NCBI RefSeq assembly: GCF_964355755.1
Contig: NC_092674.1
Span: 12,963,001 to 13,027,000, forward strand
Reading direction: 5' to 3'
DNA length: 64,000 nucleotides
From: Antedon mediterranea
Taxonomy: Eukaryota > Echinodermata > Crinoidea > Comatulida > Antedonidae
In this document: one piece after another, positions 1 through 12,300 of the stretch
Position numbering within the stretch: position 1 is the stretch's first letter
Layout of the letters: each line of letters opens with the position of its first letter
Translations under genes and position numbers: made by a program
Notes under the pieces: model-generated
Databases searched by the model: none
Told to the model about the DNA's origin: nothing
What the model saw: only the letters and a program-made list of their open reading frames with translations

Positions 1-400
1 TGGGCGGAAATGGCACTTAATTTCAAATATGAAATAAAAATATATTTATTAGTACCTCCAGGATCTTAGCCCATCATAGTTTTGAAAATGGCAATTATAA
101 TTTAAAATAGGAAATAAAAATGTATATTAAGTGTCTCCATGACCTCAGCCCCACCATGGTTGGGGGTGAGGTAAAAAAAAATGGAAAAATAGAGCTGCTT
201 GATGGGCGGAAATGGCACTTAATTTTAAATAAAAATTACCTCGCCCACATGGTCACTACTGGGGCTGAGAGGTGAAGAACATTTGGAAAAATAGGGTTGC
301 TACGACGATGCAAATGGAACATAATTTGAAATATGGAAAACAAATTCTCCTAGAAGAAATTCTTTTTAAAATTAGAGCTTCTAATTAGTTACTGGAAATT
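1..400. repeat. Two tandem copies of a ~202-bp dispersed repeat
   Basis: The motif TGGGCGGAAATGGCACTTAA occurs at 1 and again at 203, each followed by similar AT-rich text. No coding potential is visible. The left copy is probably cut by the window edge. Confidence 0.6.
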
Positions 401-1410
401 GCCATTTCAAGGGTTGGGGTAGGGATGCGGCCACTTATAATTATGAACTGAAACAACAAAACCCCTTTCATAATGTTTTCGTTCAATTGTCTCTATATCT
501 GGGGATCCAATAACCTGCATGGTCTCTGAAATAGCCTCTTCGGATTTGTTGTGCTGCCTATATCGCACACACGGTAGTTTTCGAGCAGTCTTCCTATCCG
601 AAGAGTCTATTTAAGTCCGAAACAAAAGGATGGAAGACGGAAAACCCGAACAGATCTGTTTTGTACGATATGATATTGTGTAAGGTGATATGTATTAAAT
701 TGCAAGATTAAACAAAATATTTTATTTTTGTTCTGTGGTATATTATTTTTTTGGTTGTTCAAAAAACACAAAATTATGCCAGATTATGCTAAAAACGGCT
801 AAATAATGCCGCGGCATTATGCCAGATGCCGTGGGCCTCTAAATAATGCCAAAAAGCATAATAATGCCAGAAATGGCAACTATGGGTAGAATATATTAAT
901 AATAATTATTACCTAGGCTAGGCCTAGCCTATGGGTGGTACGGTATTAGTAGGCCAGGCCTATATTGCAAGGAAATATTCGTTACCAAAAATAAATGAAT
1001 AATATTATAATATATATATTTAAATAAAAATAATAAATAATAATATAATAACAAATAACACTAACATTAATAATAATAATAATATTATAATAAAAGATGA
1101 TGATGACGATAAACGACAACAGCAGGAGTAATATGTAATATATATAATTTTGGGATCAGACAGGAACAATCAAGGTTTACTGTAGCTGAATCCGCAAAGC
1201 GGAACATACAAGCAATATTAATTGATAGTTGATGTTTTAATTACATCTAGAGATTACGGAGGTCGGATGTAGACCTAATGACAATCTTCGCTTCCACAGC
1301 GGCATGTGCGCCCACTTCGCGCAGGAGGGTCATGCGAGAAGGTGTTAAGTTCTCGGTTATAGAGTAAGAAGAATTCTTAAGCAATTTCTTGTTGCGAAAC
1401 ACTTCTGCTC
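401..1410. other. Non-coding AT-rich stretch
   Basis: No exon or RNA gene is recognisable. From about 890 to 1110 it is almost pure A/T with AAT runs, flanked by palindromic TAGGCCTA-type motifs. Confidence 0.5.
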
Positions 1411-1860
1411 GATGGGTCCCATATATATTAGATATGGGCTCGCCCATATGTATTAGCCCAGAAGTTTGGCAGATGGGTCCCATATCGATTATATATGGGC
1501 TTGCCCATATGCATTACCCCATATTTTTGGTAGATGGGTCCCATATATATTATATATGGGCTGGCCCATATGTATTAGCCCAGACGTTTGCTGATGGGTC
1601 CCATATAGATTATATATGGGCTTGCCCATATGTATTACCCTAGATGTTTGGCAGATGGGTCGCATATAGAATATATATGGGCTTGCCCATATATATCAGC
1701 CCAGATTTTTGGCAAATAAGTGCCACATTGGTTTATCATGGGGCAAACCCATATGGGATATCCCATATGGGGTCTTTATTTTTTAAATATGGGATTTCCC
1801 ATATGGGATGGCCCAGATATTTAAGTCATGGGCCCATATGGGCTTGCTACCTGGGTACTT
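1411..1860. repeat. ~60-bp minisatellite built of CCCATAT/ATATGGG palindromes
   Basis: Units starting GATGGGTCCCATATA begin at 1411, 1473, 1533, 1593 and 1654, a spacing of 60-62 bp. Each unit contains an inverted pair (CCCATAT ... ATATGGG, then GCCCATAT), so every unit can fold into a hairpin. After about 1720 the array degenerates into shorter CCCATATGGG palindromes. ORFs across it are by-products of the repeat. Confidence 0.85.
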
Positions 1861-3244
1861 GACAAATGCTATGCTTCAGACCTTTTGTACTCGCAATGCT
1901 AAACAAATGTTCATGGGCTCCCGGACTAACTGTTTCGCGCTTCCAAACGTTGTTTAAACTAAATAGTGTATTAATTATACCAAATAGGATGGTATTTATT
2001 GAAATAAACGCCCAACAGCTCCCCAATAAAACATCACTTAGAATAATAATCGCCCATCCACATTACACAGTGTATTGTATTTATAACACAATTACATTGT
2101 AGTAGAATTCTTACCAAGCATTTTTTTTTACCACTTTTCATATCTATTAGAGGATTTTATTTGATTATAACTATTACCATATTAAAACTAAAACATTAAA
2201 CGTATCCCTCGAATAAGCACCTACCTCAATGAAATCCGCCCCACCTCTTCCCCAAAAGGCCAACCTCCCCCCTCCCCTCCTTCCTAGAGGGGGAGGGAAG
2301 CGAGCTCACCCTCTAGTGTTAAAATCTGTTGTTATTTTTATTAAATGTGTACATGCTTTTAAAAAATGTACACTTTAGAATAAAAACGTAATGATCTGTA
2401 GTTTCAAGACTTTTTGTTAATTGCCACCAACTCTCTTTTTTTGTGTGTTTGTCGCCCTCTACTTGGAAAAGGTTGTCAATGGAAAATTAATATGGCTGCG
2501 CCCATGCAAGCATGTTGAGATGTTGGCTAAACTAGTTATTTGCAGTATAAAACAATCACATAGAAGCTATTAAACATTAATGAATATGCAATGTAGTTGT
2601 CCATATCAGAGAAATTCAACTGTACGGTAAATATCTGTACCCCTTTGAATGAGTTTACATGTTACCGTTTTATTAGCTATGTTTGTGTTTATAAATTATC
2701 ATGCCCTCTCTAGCTAGCTGTGCCTGCCTGGCCCTAGCTAGCTAGGCCTAGCCTAGTTCTGGTCTAGCCTAGGCCTAGCCCCTTTATCTTATGTATGTTT
2801 GATTACTATTGCAGTTAATCGTTGAAGATCATATCAGGTCAACGCATTTTAAATTAACAGTTGTCTCTGTGTTTGTATTGTGGCCTAGGTAGGCCTACAT
2901 CATTATTATTGTATTGTCAATGAATGAGGATCATTCACAATTAAGAAAGTGTACAACCAGTTGATTTGTATGCATGTTATCAGTTTTTGTTATTTTAATC
3001 AAATGTGTACATTCTTATAAATGTACACTTATTTATAATAAAAACAATATAACAATAGTTTCAAACTAGATTGAATTCATGCTTGTTGAGAAGAAACAAA
3101 TTATGGGATCTTTATAGAGCGCGGTATATACTATAAATTACTCATCAGTCATATTAATTTAAAACTGTTGAAATACACTCATTTTTTATTTGCTTGAATT
3201 TGTAGTTACTTACATTTTTCAACCATTGTCTGTTTCTTTTTTAG
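1861..3244. other. No gene recognised (possible integrin intron)
   Basis: AT-rich sequence with a cluster of CTAGGCCTAG-like motifs around 2700-2900. I looked for the integrin beta MIDAS exon (DxSxS followed by a GFGSF-like motif) and did not find it, so the preceding integrin exons probably lie before this window. Confidence 0.45.
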
Positions 3245-3341
3245 ACGTGACAATCCATGTTTTCTAGAGGGAGATTTTTGTGAACAACCTTATGGTTTTA
3301 GAAATGTCATTCCACTGGTTGATGATATTAATTTATTTGAG
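3245..3341 (+). CDS. Integrin beta exon 1 of the window (beta-I domain)
   Basis: Reads QPYGFRNVIPLVDDINLFE, matching the integrin beta-I stretch just after the 'NPC' cysteine loop. The upstream phase (one base completes a codon) shows that an earlier exon exists. Confidence 0.92.
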
Positions 3342-6300
3342 GTAAAATATACTCTGTTGAGTTCCTAGACTTTGTTTCTATTGGCATGATGGCTATATTA
3401 AACGCTACTGACATGGCTCAGGAATTAATGCTCTAAGCGCACATTAAACACATCACTTGCTCACACAAAACAACCCATTCATCGAATTGAAGACTTTTAC
3501 TTACCAAATTTACTATTTTATATCATGTGACATTAGTAATTTTGTTGCATTCAGTGATAACAGTGACATTCAATGGTCCCATTCACCGGGCAAGTGAAAA
3601 TGGTGAGCTTTGTTGTCATGTAATAAGCCCAAAAATGTGAAAACCAACCAATATAGGCTTGGCTAAAATCTGAGCCTTGCTTTTTGCATGGACTTTAAAT
3701 ACCAAATTATCTTGCCATTTTATGTTTTTTTATAATTGCACATACTTTTTTTTTTTTAGAGAACACTTAAAGATCAAACCTTTTCAAGGAGTCTTGATAG
3801 ACCCGAGGGTGGACTTGATGCCCTGATGCAAGCTACTGTCTGCAGGGTATCTAATTTTACCTATTTACTTATTGGTAGTTTGTATGCTAAATTAACCTAA
3901 ATAATATTGTTGGATCAAAAGTAGTTTATTATTTTATGTTTATATTGATTTATCTATCAATCAAAGGATGTGTCAATACTATTAATTTAATTTTAATGTA
4001 TTAACAATTTATAATTTATTTCTCTATACAATAGTGGGCCTACTGTGATCGTACTGTTTACAATGTTTTGTTTGATTTGTGTTTAATTTAACTGTTTCTT
4101 TTGACTAAGTTTTATAAGTTAAAAAACATTTTTTTTTTCTAGAGAAGTGATTAACTTTATTAGAACTACAAAATTGCCTATTTAAAGTCTGTTTTTATTA
4201 AGACTTAAGTTCAATTTTCATGGTTTTTTTTTCATCTTTAACATGAATTCAAAATGAAACCCAACCAAGAGAAGGCCTTCCACACTTTTAATGATCATTT
4301 GATGTAATTGATTTTTCAGGAGCATATTGGTTGGCGTAATTATTCAAGACATTTTATTATTTATGAGTGATACAGGATTTCACTTCGCACTTGATGGCAA
4401 GGTTTGTAGAAAAAACCCCTCATTTGAGGGGTAGCCAGCTCATTTGAGGGGTAGCTGGCTCATTTGTGGGGGTAGCTGTATCATTTGAGGGGTAACTGGC
4501 TCATTTGAGGGGTAACTGGCTCATTTGAGGGGTAACTGTATCATTTAAGGGGTATAGCTGGCTCATTTGAGGGGTAGCTGTATCATTTGAGGTGTAACTG
4601 TATCATTTGAGGGGTAGCTGGCTCATTTGAGGTGTAACTGTATCATTTAAGGGGTAGCTGGCTCATTTGAGGGATAGCTGTATCATTTGAGGTGTAACTG
4701 TATCATTTGAGGTGTAACTGTATCATTTGAGGTGTAGCTGGCTCATTTGAGGTGTAACTGTATCATTTGAGGGGTAGCTGTCTCATTTGATGTTTGCTGG
4801 ATTATTTGAGGGGTAGCTGACGCATTTGAAGGGTAGCTGGCTAAAATATTTAGTCATAATTTAATTATTGTAAATAATTAATATTATTATATAAACTATT
4901 TACAGATAAAAAAAATTCAAAATTAAGACCAAAGATGTGGATAATTTCCATGTGGGAGAGTGGAGATGTATCTGCTGTGTGTAACAATTTTTCCTACTTT
5001 TGTATTTTGTACCATTTATGAATTAATTTTCAAACTTATTATACCACATTGATTTAAAAGAAATGAGGGAAACATTTTTGTGTTCTTATATACCACATTT
5101 TGAGTGAGTTCATAAGTGGAAGAAAAAAAAAATTGCAACCAAATATTTTTAATTTTTCTTTTAGGTTGGCGGGCTGACCTTACCAAACGATGGTGAATGT
5201 CATTTAGATGATCAAGGATATTATACTCATTCTGTAAAAAATGTAACTAATTTTCTGATTTACTTTTCTGATTTAATTTATCATTGTTGTGTTACTTATG
5301 TAAATACGGACAATAGTCCAAATATGAGAAATATGAGATTAAATTGAAACCAAGTAAAATAATAAAAACACAATTAATTAATTAAATTACAATAAAAATA
5401 ATACGGTCAACCCTACCAACTGAATATTGAGAGAGTTGACTGTGTTATCTATTAAAAATCCACATAATTCTATCAGAGGGGAAACAAGACAAAATGGTGC
5501 ATGCACTATCTGAACCCACGCTTTCTCAAACGCATGTCAATTTCTTGTTATGCATTCCACTCCCTCTCTCCTATTATGATAAAAAGAGGTCAATTCAAAG
5601 TATGATTAATATACATATTTTACATTTACTTTTTTTAATTTCAGGATTTTCCATCTTTAGGACAGCTTCATGAGAAATTATTAGAAAGAAATGTAATTCC
5701 AATTTTTGCAGTAGCAAAATCAAAACAGCGTGTTGATCCAGCTCTTTATCAGGTATTGAATATGTTGAATCATGATAGAATACATTCTAGTATCTTGTGT
5801 TAGTTCTTTAGAATTCTCCACATGCTAGTCCTATTAGTGCATGGATTTAGTATCTGCTACTTGATCAACTTATATATATATATATATTGTTATCTGAAAA
5901 ATAATGGTTTGATATGCCATTTTAATGTCATGTAATGGTTAGTCCATTCCAAAAATTGGTTGGCAAAAAATGATTTACCTACCTGCCAACAGTACAGCAT
6001 CTACCCAGATCAGCATGCCAAGAGATGACCCCTGCTCTTTTTCGAATAATGGACCGAGTTCTTTAACATGCCAGCGGCTTTATGTCCCATCCGGAGTATG
6101 AGGTATATTTTAATTTTTTTTCTTCATTTCAACAGGAAGTTGTAAATGAGTTTTTCCCAGGTGGATCTGTGGGAACTAGCTAGTGATTCAAGAAACATTA
6201 TTGAACTTTTTCGTAGTAGTTATGATGTAAGTTTGGAGTTTTTCATAGCACCTTTATTTTTATTTGAGATTTTTTCCCAGTATTTGTTTTACCAATTATT

Positions 6301-9300
6301 ATGTCATTAACACAAAACCAGCTAAACAAATATTTATGGTGTTTGTGAAACAATTTTTGGATTTATAGGCCTTTATCGAGTGTAAATAAAATTAGGCCTA
6401 CATGCCATTAAAACTTATTGAAAAATTGCTTTTTCTACAGACTTTGATGAATAAAGTACTGACGATTTTTAATGATATTGCAATATATTTTTGTTTTGTT
6501 TTTATATAGTATTTATATGCCTTTTTAATGTTTATACAAATTATAATGTTATATGTATGTTATATGTAAATGTTTTTTATACAATCAGTGCAATAGGAGA
6601 CCTACTAGATAGTGATTAAGGTCTCTTTTTAGGAATCCTGTCTCTGCCTAGTTTTGTGTGATGTTTTCTTTTCTTTGTCCATGTTTTTCTATATTGTATT
6701 TTTATGGAGAGAAAAATAACTGAAATGAAAGTTTGATTTAAATTTAATTTAAATTAAACATTTAACTACATAAAAATACTTAACCTCAATTAAAGTAACA
6801 TTTTTCTTGTTCAAAATTACTTTAATTCTGTAAAAAACATCTTTCACACAGATGTTGAGTTATACACCATGCAGCGAAAGGATTAATGCACACATTTTGT
6901 TTATTGCACATGTTTTATTAGTTATTAGTATCATAATTAATTCAAAAAATTATTTTTATAGAAAATTACATCTGAGATTCAACTTGTAGACACGGTGACA
7001 GCTCCTATTCATGTAACCTACTCAGCCTATTGCGATGGCGAGACATTGACGCCTAATTCGCAGAACTGTAGTAACATTCGCTTAGGAAATGTCATTAAAT
7101 TTAAACTAGATGTTAGCGTTGATGAGTGTACAGCAAATCCTATCTCGTAAGACATGATTACATTGTTTATTACCACAAGTGAGGCATTAACCTTGGTGTA
7201 TGCATTGGCACGCTTAAAATAAATGTTTCTGCTGCCCAAGCCTGACCGACCCAAAATTTGGTCAGCTTCTTTTTTTATTTGTTTACTTGTAGGAGCATTT
7301 AATGAAAGCACAATTAAAATTAAAGGCAATATTATTTTCCGAAACATTTTTTTTCTTTATCAACATTTAGGCTTTCTTGGACAAACATCTTTGTTTTTGT
7401 AATTGCATGCAAACATTTCTCTAGTGTCCTCTATTTCTATTGTAAAGTTTTGCCAATTTTATTAAATCTAAAATTTATATTATTTATTCATAAAACACAA
7501 AATAGATAAAAAGAAATTGTACTACTGATATGACCATGTATTTCAATTGATGGTGTTCCTGTGCAACATAACAATTCTTGTGTTTCTAGCATTTCCCTTT
7601 TAAATGCAGTGACATAATCAATAATGATGATTTTAATGGTGGCAATAAAGCATGATGATGACATAATAATAATATATACGGCCATATTGCGTTGAAACAC
7701 CGGTTCTCGTCAGATCACCGAAGTTGAGCAATGTTGGGCCGGTTGCGTTCTGGATGGGAGACCATCTAGAAATTGCGGCGGGTGCTGTACAGTATATACT
7801 GGAGAGTGATGGTGTAATGGTAATATCGGACTAGCATGTGATAGGCATGGGTTCGAGGTTATCTGTACCATACTAATTGCATCCTTAGGCAAGATGCTTT
7901 ACTCTCATTGCCTCGTCCTTTGGACGGGATGTAAAGCCGTTGGTCCCGTGTACTTAACAGTTGTTTATACTGGAGAGTGATGGTGTAATGGTAATATCGG
8001 ACTAGCATGTGATAGGCATGGGTTAGAGGTTATCTGTACCATACTAATTGCATCCTTAGGCAAGATGTTTTACTCTCATTGCCTCGTCCTTCGGATGTGA
8101 TGTAAAGCCGTTGGTCCCGTGTACTTAACAGTTGTATATACTGGAGAGTGATGGTGTAATGGTAATATCGGACTAGCATGTGATAGGCATGGGTTAGAGG
8201 TTATCTGTACCATACTAATTGCATCCTTAGGCAAGATGTTTTACTCTCATTGCCTCGTCCTTCGGATGGGATGTAAAGCCGTTGGTCCCGTGTACTTAAC
8301 AGTTGTTTATACTGGAGAGTGATGGTGTAATGGTAATATCGAACTAGCATGTGATAGGCGTGGGTTCGAGGTTATCTGTACCACACTAATTGCATCCTTA
8401 GGCAAGATGCTTTACTCTCATTGCCTCGTCCTTCGGATGGGATGTAAAGCCGTTGGTCCCGTGTACTTAACTTGGTACACTATTCGAAAAGAGTAGGGGA
8501 TCGTCTCCCGGTGTGCTGATTTGGTAGGCGCTGCGGTTGAATACGCAGTGGTTGAACAAATAAGAGCTTTCATCTAATATTAATAAGTTACAAGATACAT
8601 GATGTGCTTGAATTTTTATCAAAATATTTAGTTTTTCAGTTAAACCTCTCGGATTTGAAGAGAACCTAGAAGTTGTCATAATAACAAATTGTGAATGTGA
8701 ATGTACCAAATCTGTGACAGCAGACAGTGAGCTATGTAGCAATGGTAATGGTTCACTGGTCTGTGGTATTTGTGAGTGTAATGAAGGCCGGTATGGAGAG
8801 GTCTGTGAATGTGATGACACTGGCTCAGACGAAACTGAAACACTTGCAGATAGTTTACCATGTCAAACGTAAGGTTTTTTCAACTTCTTTACTTTATTTC
8901 CATTTTGGAAAAGCATGATATACCGCTAACCTAGTTTACTATTGTTTATTCATCATACATCAAGCATTAAAAAAAATATTGCTGTTGAGTATTTTACAAT
9001 TGTTTAACCATTATTTTCTAAACACATACTGTAAACTATAGAGGGCAGAAATCATAATTTTGATTTCTTATTTTCAATATCCAATCAATGAAATGATGTA
9101 TAGGCCTGTTCTTGTATGTTTAAAAAATATTTGTCAAATCCTATTTTTATTTATTTCAATAGAAGTAACTCATCTTTGGTTTGTTCAGGTCAAGGGTCAT
9201 GCATATGTGGGAAATGTTTGTGTAACAAGCGACAAGTAGGTGAAATATGATTTTATAATTTTCTTATTGGGGCATATCAGTAGGTCAACTATTACAGTAT

Positions 9301-12300
9301 GTACTGTGAGTATACTATTGTGGGTCAATTAGAGGAAAAAAGAAGTTTTTTTAAAATCTGTTGCTGATGACAATTGACAATTAATGCAAAAGATTAAAAA
9401 TAATGTAACCCTATACATAGAGAATGTCACTATTTTATATAGGGTTTGAGAGGAGGAGGCGAGACTCAAGGAGTCAATTTGTTATTTATAACTATTGTAC
9501 ATGTTAAGTTTCTCTATTTCTAATAATAGTCAACCACTATACGATCACAGACACTGGTGTCGTGACCAGTTAGTTTAATAAAATATTACAATCAATAAAT
9601 ATATATTACAGTTAAAATGTTATTACCATATGAACATGTTTATAATGCCAAGCTAGATTATAATCCAACCCACTAATTTTTTGCCAAATGTTGTAACCCG
9701 GATCCTGATTATATACTGGTCATATATTTTCTTGAATGCGATTAATATAATATAAAATGTATTATAAATAGAGCTTTTTTGTTATGATTAATATTTTTTT
9801 CTTTTTCAAGAATCCTTTAGAAAAAATCACAGGAAAGTTTTGCAACTGTGATAACTTCTCTTGTCGCAGAGATTCTGCTGACCTCATTTGTGGTGGTATG
9901 TTCAATTTTGTTTATATTTTCTTTTTCATGCACAGAATTTGGTAAATTTAAGCTCTGCTGACAATATTAAGGACCATATCAGCATTTTTCTACTACAGTA
10001 ACTAAATATCTTGAATATGATTTTAGTCTGTTTCAAATGTAGAAGCTATGAGAGTCACTGCAATAAACAGTGTGTATTATTACCCAAACTAGATTATTAG
10101 ATTATTGCATAAACAGGTTAAACAGAAACAAAATAGTTTAGTTACTGCAATAACTGCAATAAGATAATAATCTCTTTTTTTTTATTGTGAATTGCCTTTG
10201 AACATTTTTGAAAAAGGTACAGTACTGACTACATATCATATACCAAGCCCACACATTTTACACGGGTGTGAAAAACGCGTGACTCGCGTGTAATTAGGTA
10301 ATAACAATACTGTCCATATTCACTCATGCATTACTGCATTGAGTAATTCAACTGCAGCGAACTGCATTTATAACTTGTTGATGTTTTGTTCATATATTAT
10401 TATCATCAAACAGACAATAACTGGAATTACAGTACAGGATAACAGCATTTTATATAAAAAATATAGGCCTATTTGAAATAAACAAGCACGAATGTGCAAT
10501 ACTCGGGGTACAGCGAAAGAAGCTGTAATGACGTCATAAGACCGGATGTAACGTCACATACACATCAATAACCGCGCTACCAAATACGGCTATACGGTAT
10601 CATATTCGAGACGTGATATGGCTGCATCCGGTTTGAAATTAAAAAATCCGGCTCTATAGCTTTGAGGACATGTCCCTGTAGTATATTCATGCTAAATCCG
10701 AGCTCAATACTACAACGAATAAGGGAGGAGTAGTACTTTATAAATCGCACTTTTTGCTCAATAGTGTCCGGATGGAAGAAAAAGAGGAAAAGATGAGAGA
10801 GTCCTAGACTCAGGTACACCGAGTAATAAAACGAGATATACTCTATATCATATTAAGTATACAGTATATTTCACCATAAAGTGAAAGAAAAATAGGTTTC
10901 GCCAGGGCTCGAACCGGGACCTTCTGCGTGTTAAGCAGACTTGACAACCACTACACTACGAAACCTCTTACACTAAAAATGTGGGTTAAAGATAGTTTTT
11001 TAATCCATTTAATTTACAAATAAATATGGTAATAAGCACAAAGCAAAATAAACATGTGTAAAAGTGATAATTATACCGATTACACAAAATAAGTATTTAA
11101 AAAAATAATAAAAATAAGATATACTGTGTATAATTATCATTATTATTGCGTATACAGTACTTTTCACCATAAAGTTTAAAAAAAAAAGGTTTCGACCGGG
11201 CTTGAACCAGGTACCTTCTGCGTGTTAAGAAAACGTGATAACCACTACGCCAAGAAGCCGCATATAACTACCTTACGCTGTGTGGTGTGTCACACATTGT
11301 GGCTTCTTAATTAAACAAATTAATTAACAAACGAGGAGAAAATGAGTAAGTCCTAGACTCGGGTACCCCGAGTAAAAAAGCACGAATGTGCAATACTCGG
11401 GGTACAGAGAAAGAAGCTGTATACAGACGTATACAGTTAAAGTTAAAGAAAAATAGGTTTCGCCAGGGCTCTAACCGGGACCTTCTGCGTGTTAAGCAGA
11501 CTTGACAATCACTACACTACGAAACCCACTTACACTAAAAATGTGGGTTACAGAAAGTTTTTTATTCCATTTAAATTACAAATAAATATGGTAATAAGCA
11601 CAAAGAAAAATAAACATGTGTAAAAGTGATAATTACCGATTACACAAAATAAGTATTTAAAAAAATAATAAAAACTAGATTTAATTCGTCACTATGACGA
11701 ATTATAGGTTATATGCATTGATTTAAATAAAGATAATTGATTTTTAAAATATATATTGATTGATTGATTTTCTCAGAATCTTTAATTATTTATAATATAT
11801 GATAGGACCTTGCTAACGCGAACACCATAGCCGGTATCACAATCCGATCAAAGATCCATATGCGTATAATGTCATAAACCACATTTGTTGTTACATAATA
11901 ATAAAGACATAAAGTAACTTTTTATCTAGATTTCATTATAAATCATGTGTATAATCTATACACTAAGAAATAAATTTGAACAAACAATACGGATAATAAA
12001 AAAAAACTAATTTTGTTTCGTTTCCCAAGGTGAGACTCGATCTCGGTACTTGAATGCTATAGACACGAGCAAAGACCACCGAGCCATACACAACTGACTA
12101 AAAGTTATGAAAAGATTCCTCCGTGTATTTACTATGCAGTAACCACTTTGGTGCAGATAGATTATTACATACCGCAATGGATTATAATGTTTTACTATGA
12201 TGACATCTTTAAAAATTGAAAAAAATGATGCACTGTCAAACTATATACTTTTAACTTTAATATATGAACTTCTTAAGGAAGAAAGTTAATGTTAAGTTTG

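Noticed and set aside
1389-2102. Three consecutive plus-strand ORFs of 72-84 codons
   Set aside because: The first two translate the 60-bp palindromic minisatellite and the third has random composition; no domain or splice signals.
7027-7347. Minus-strand ORF of 106 codons
   Set aside because: It lies opposite integrin exon 7 and intron; an antisense shadow.
6962-8868. A third integrin frameshift at the exon 7/8 junction
   Set aside because: Using the acceptor at 8639 breaks the frame, but the acceptor 8 nt upstream (8631) restores SFSVKPLGF exactly, so it is a splice-site choice, not a mutation.
8467-8918. ORFs on both strands around integrin exon 8
   Set aside because: Alternative frames of the cysteine-rich exon; the true frame is fixed by the I-EGF cysteine pattern.
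12000-12100. tRNA gene on the minus strand
   Set aside because: A-box- and B-box-like text is present (GATCGAGTCTC) but no acceptable cloverleaf; more likely an old tRNA-derived repeat.
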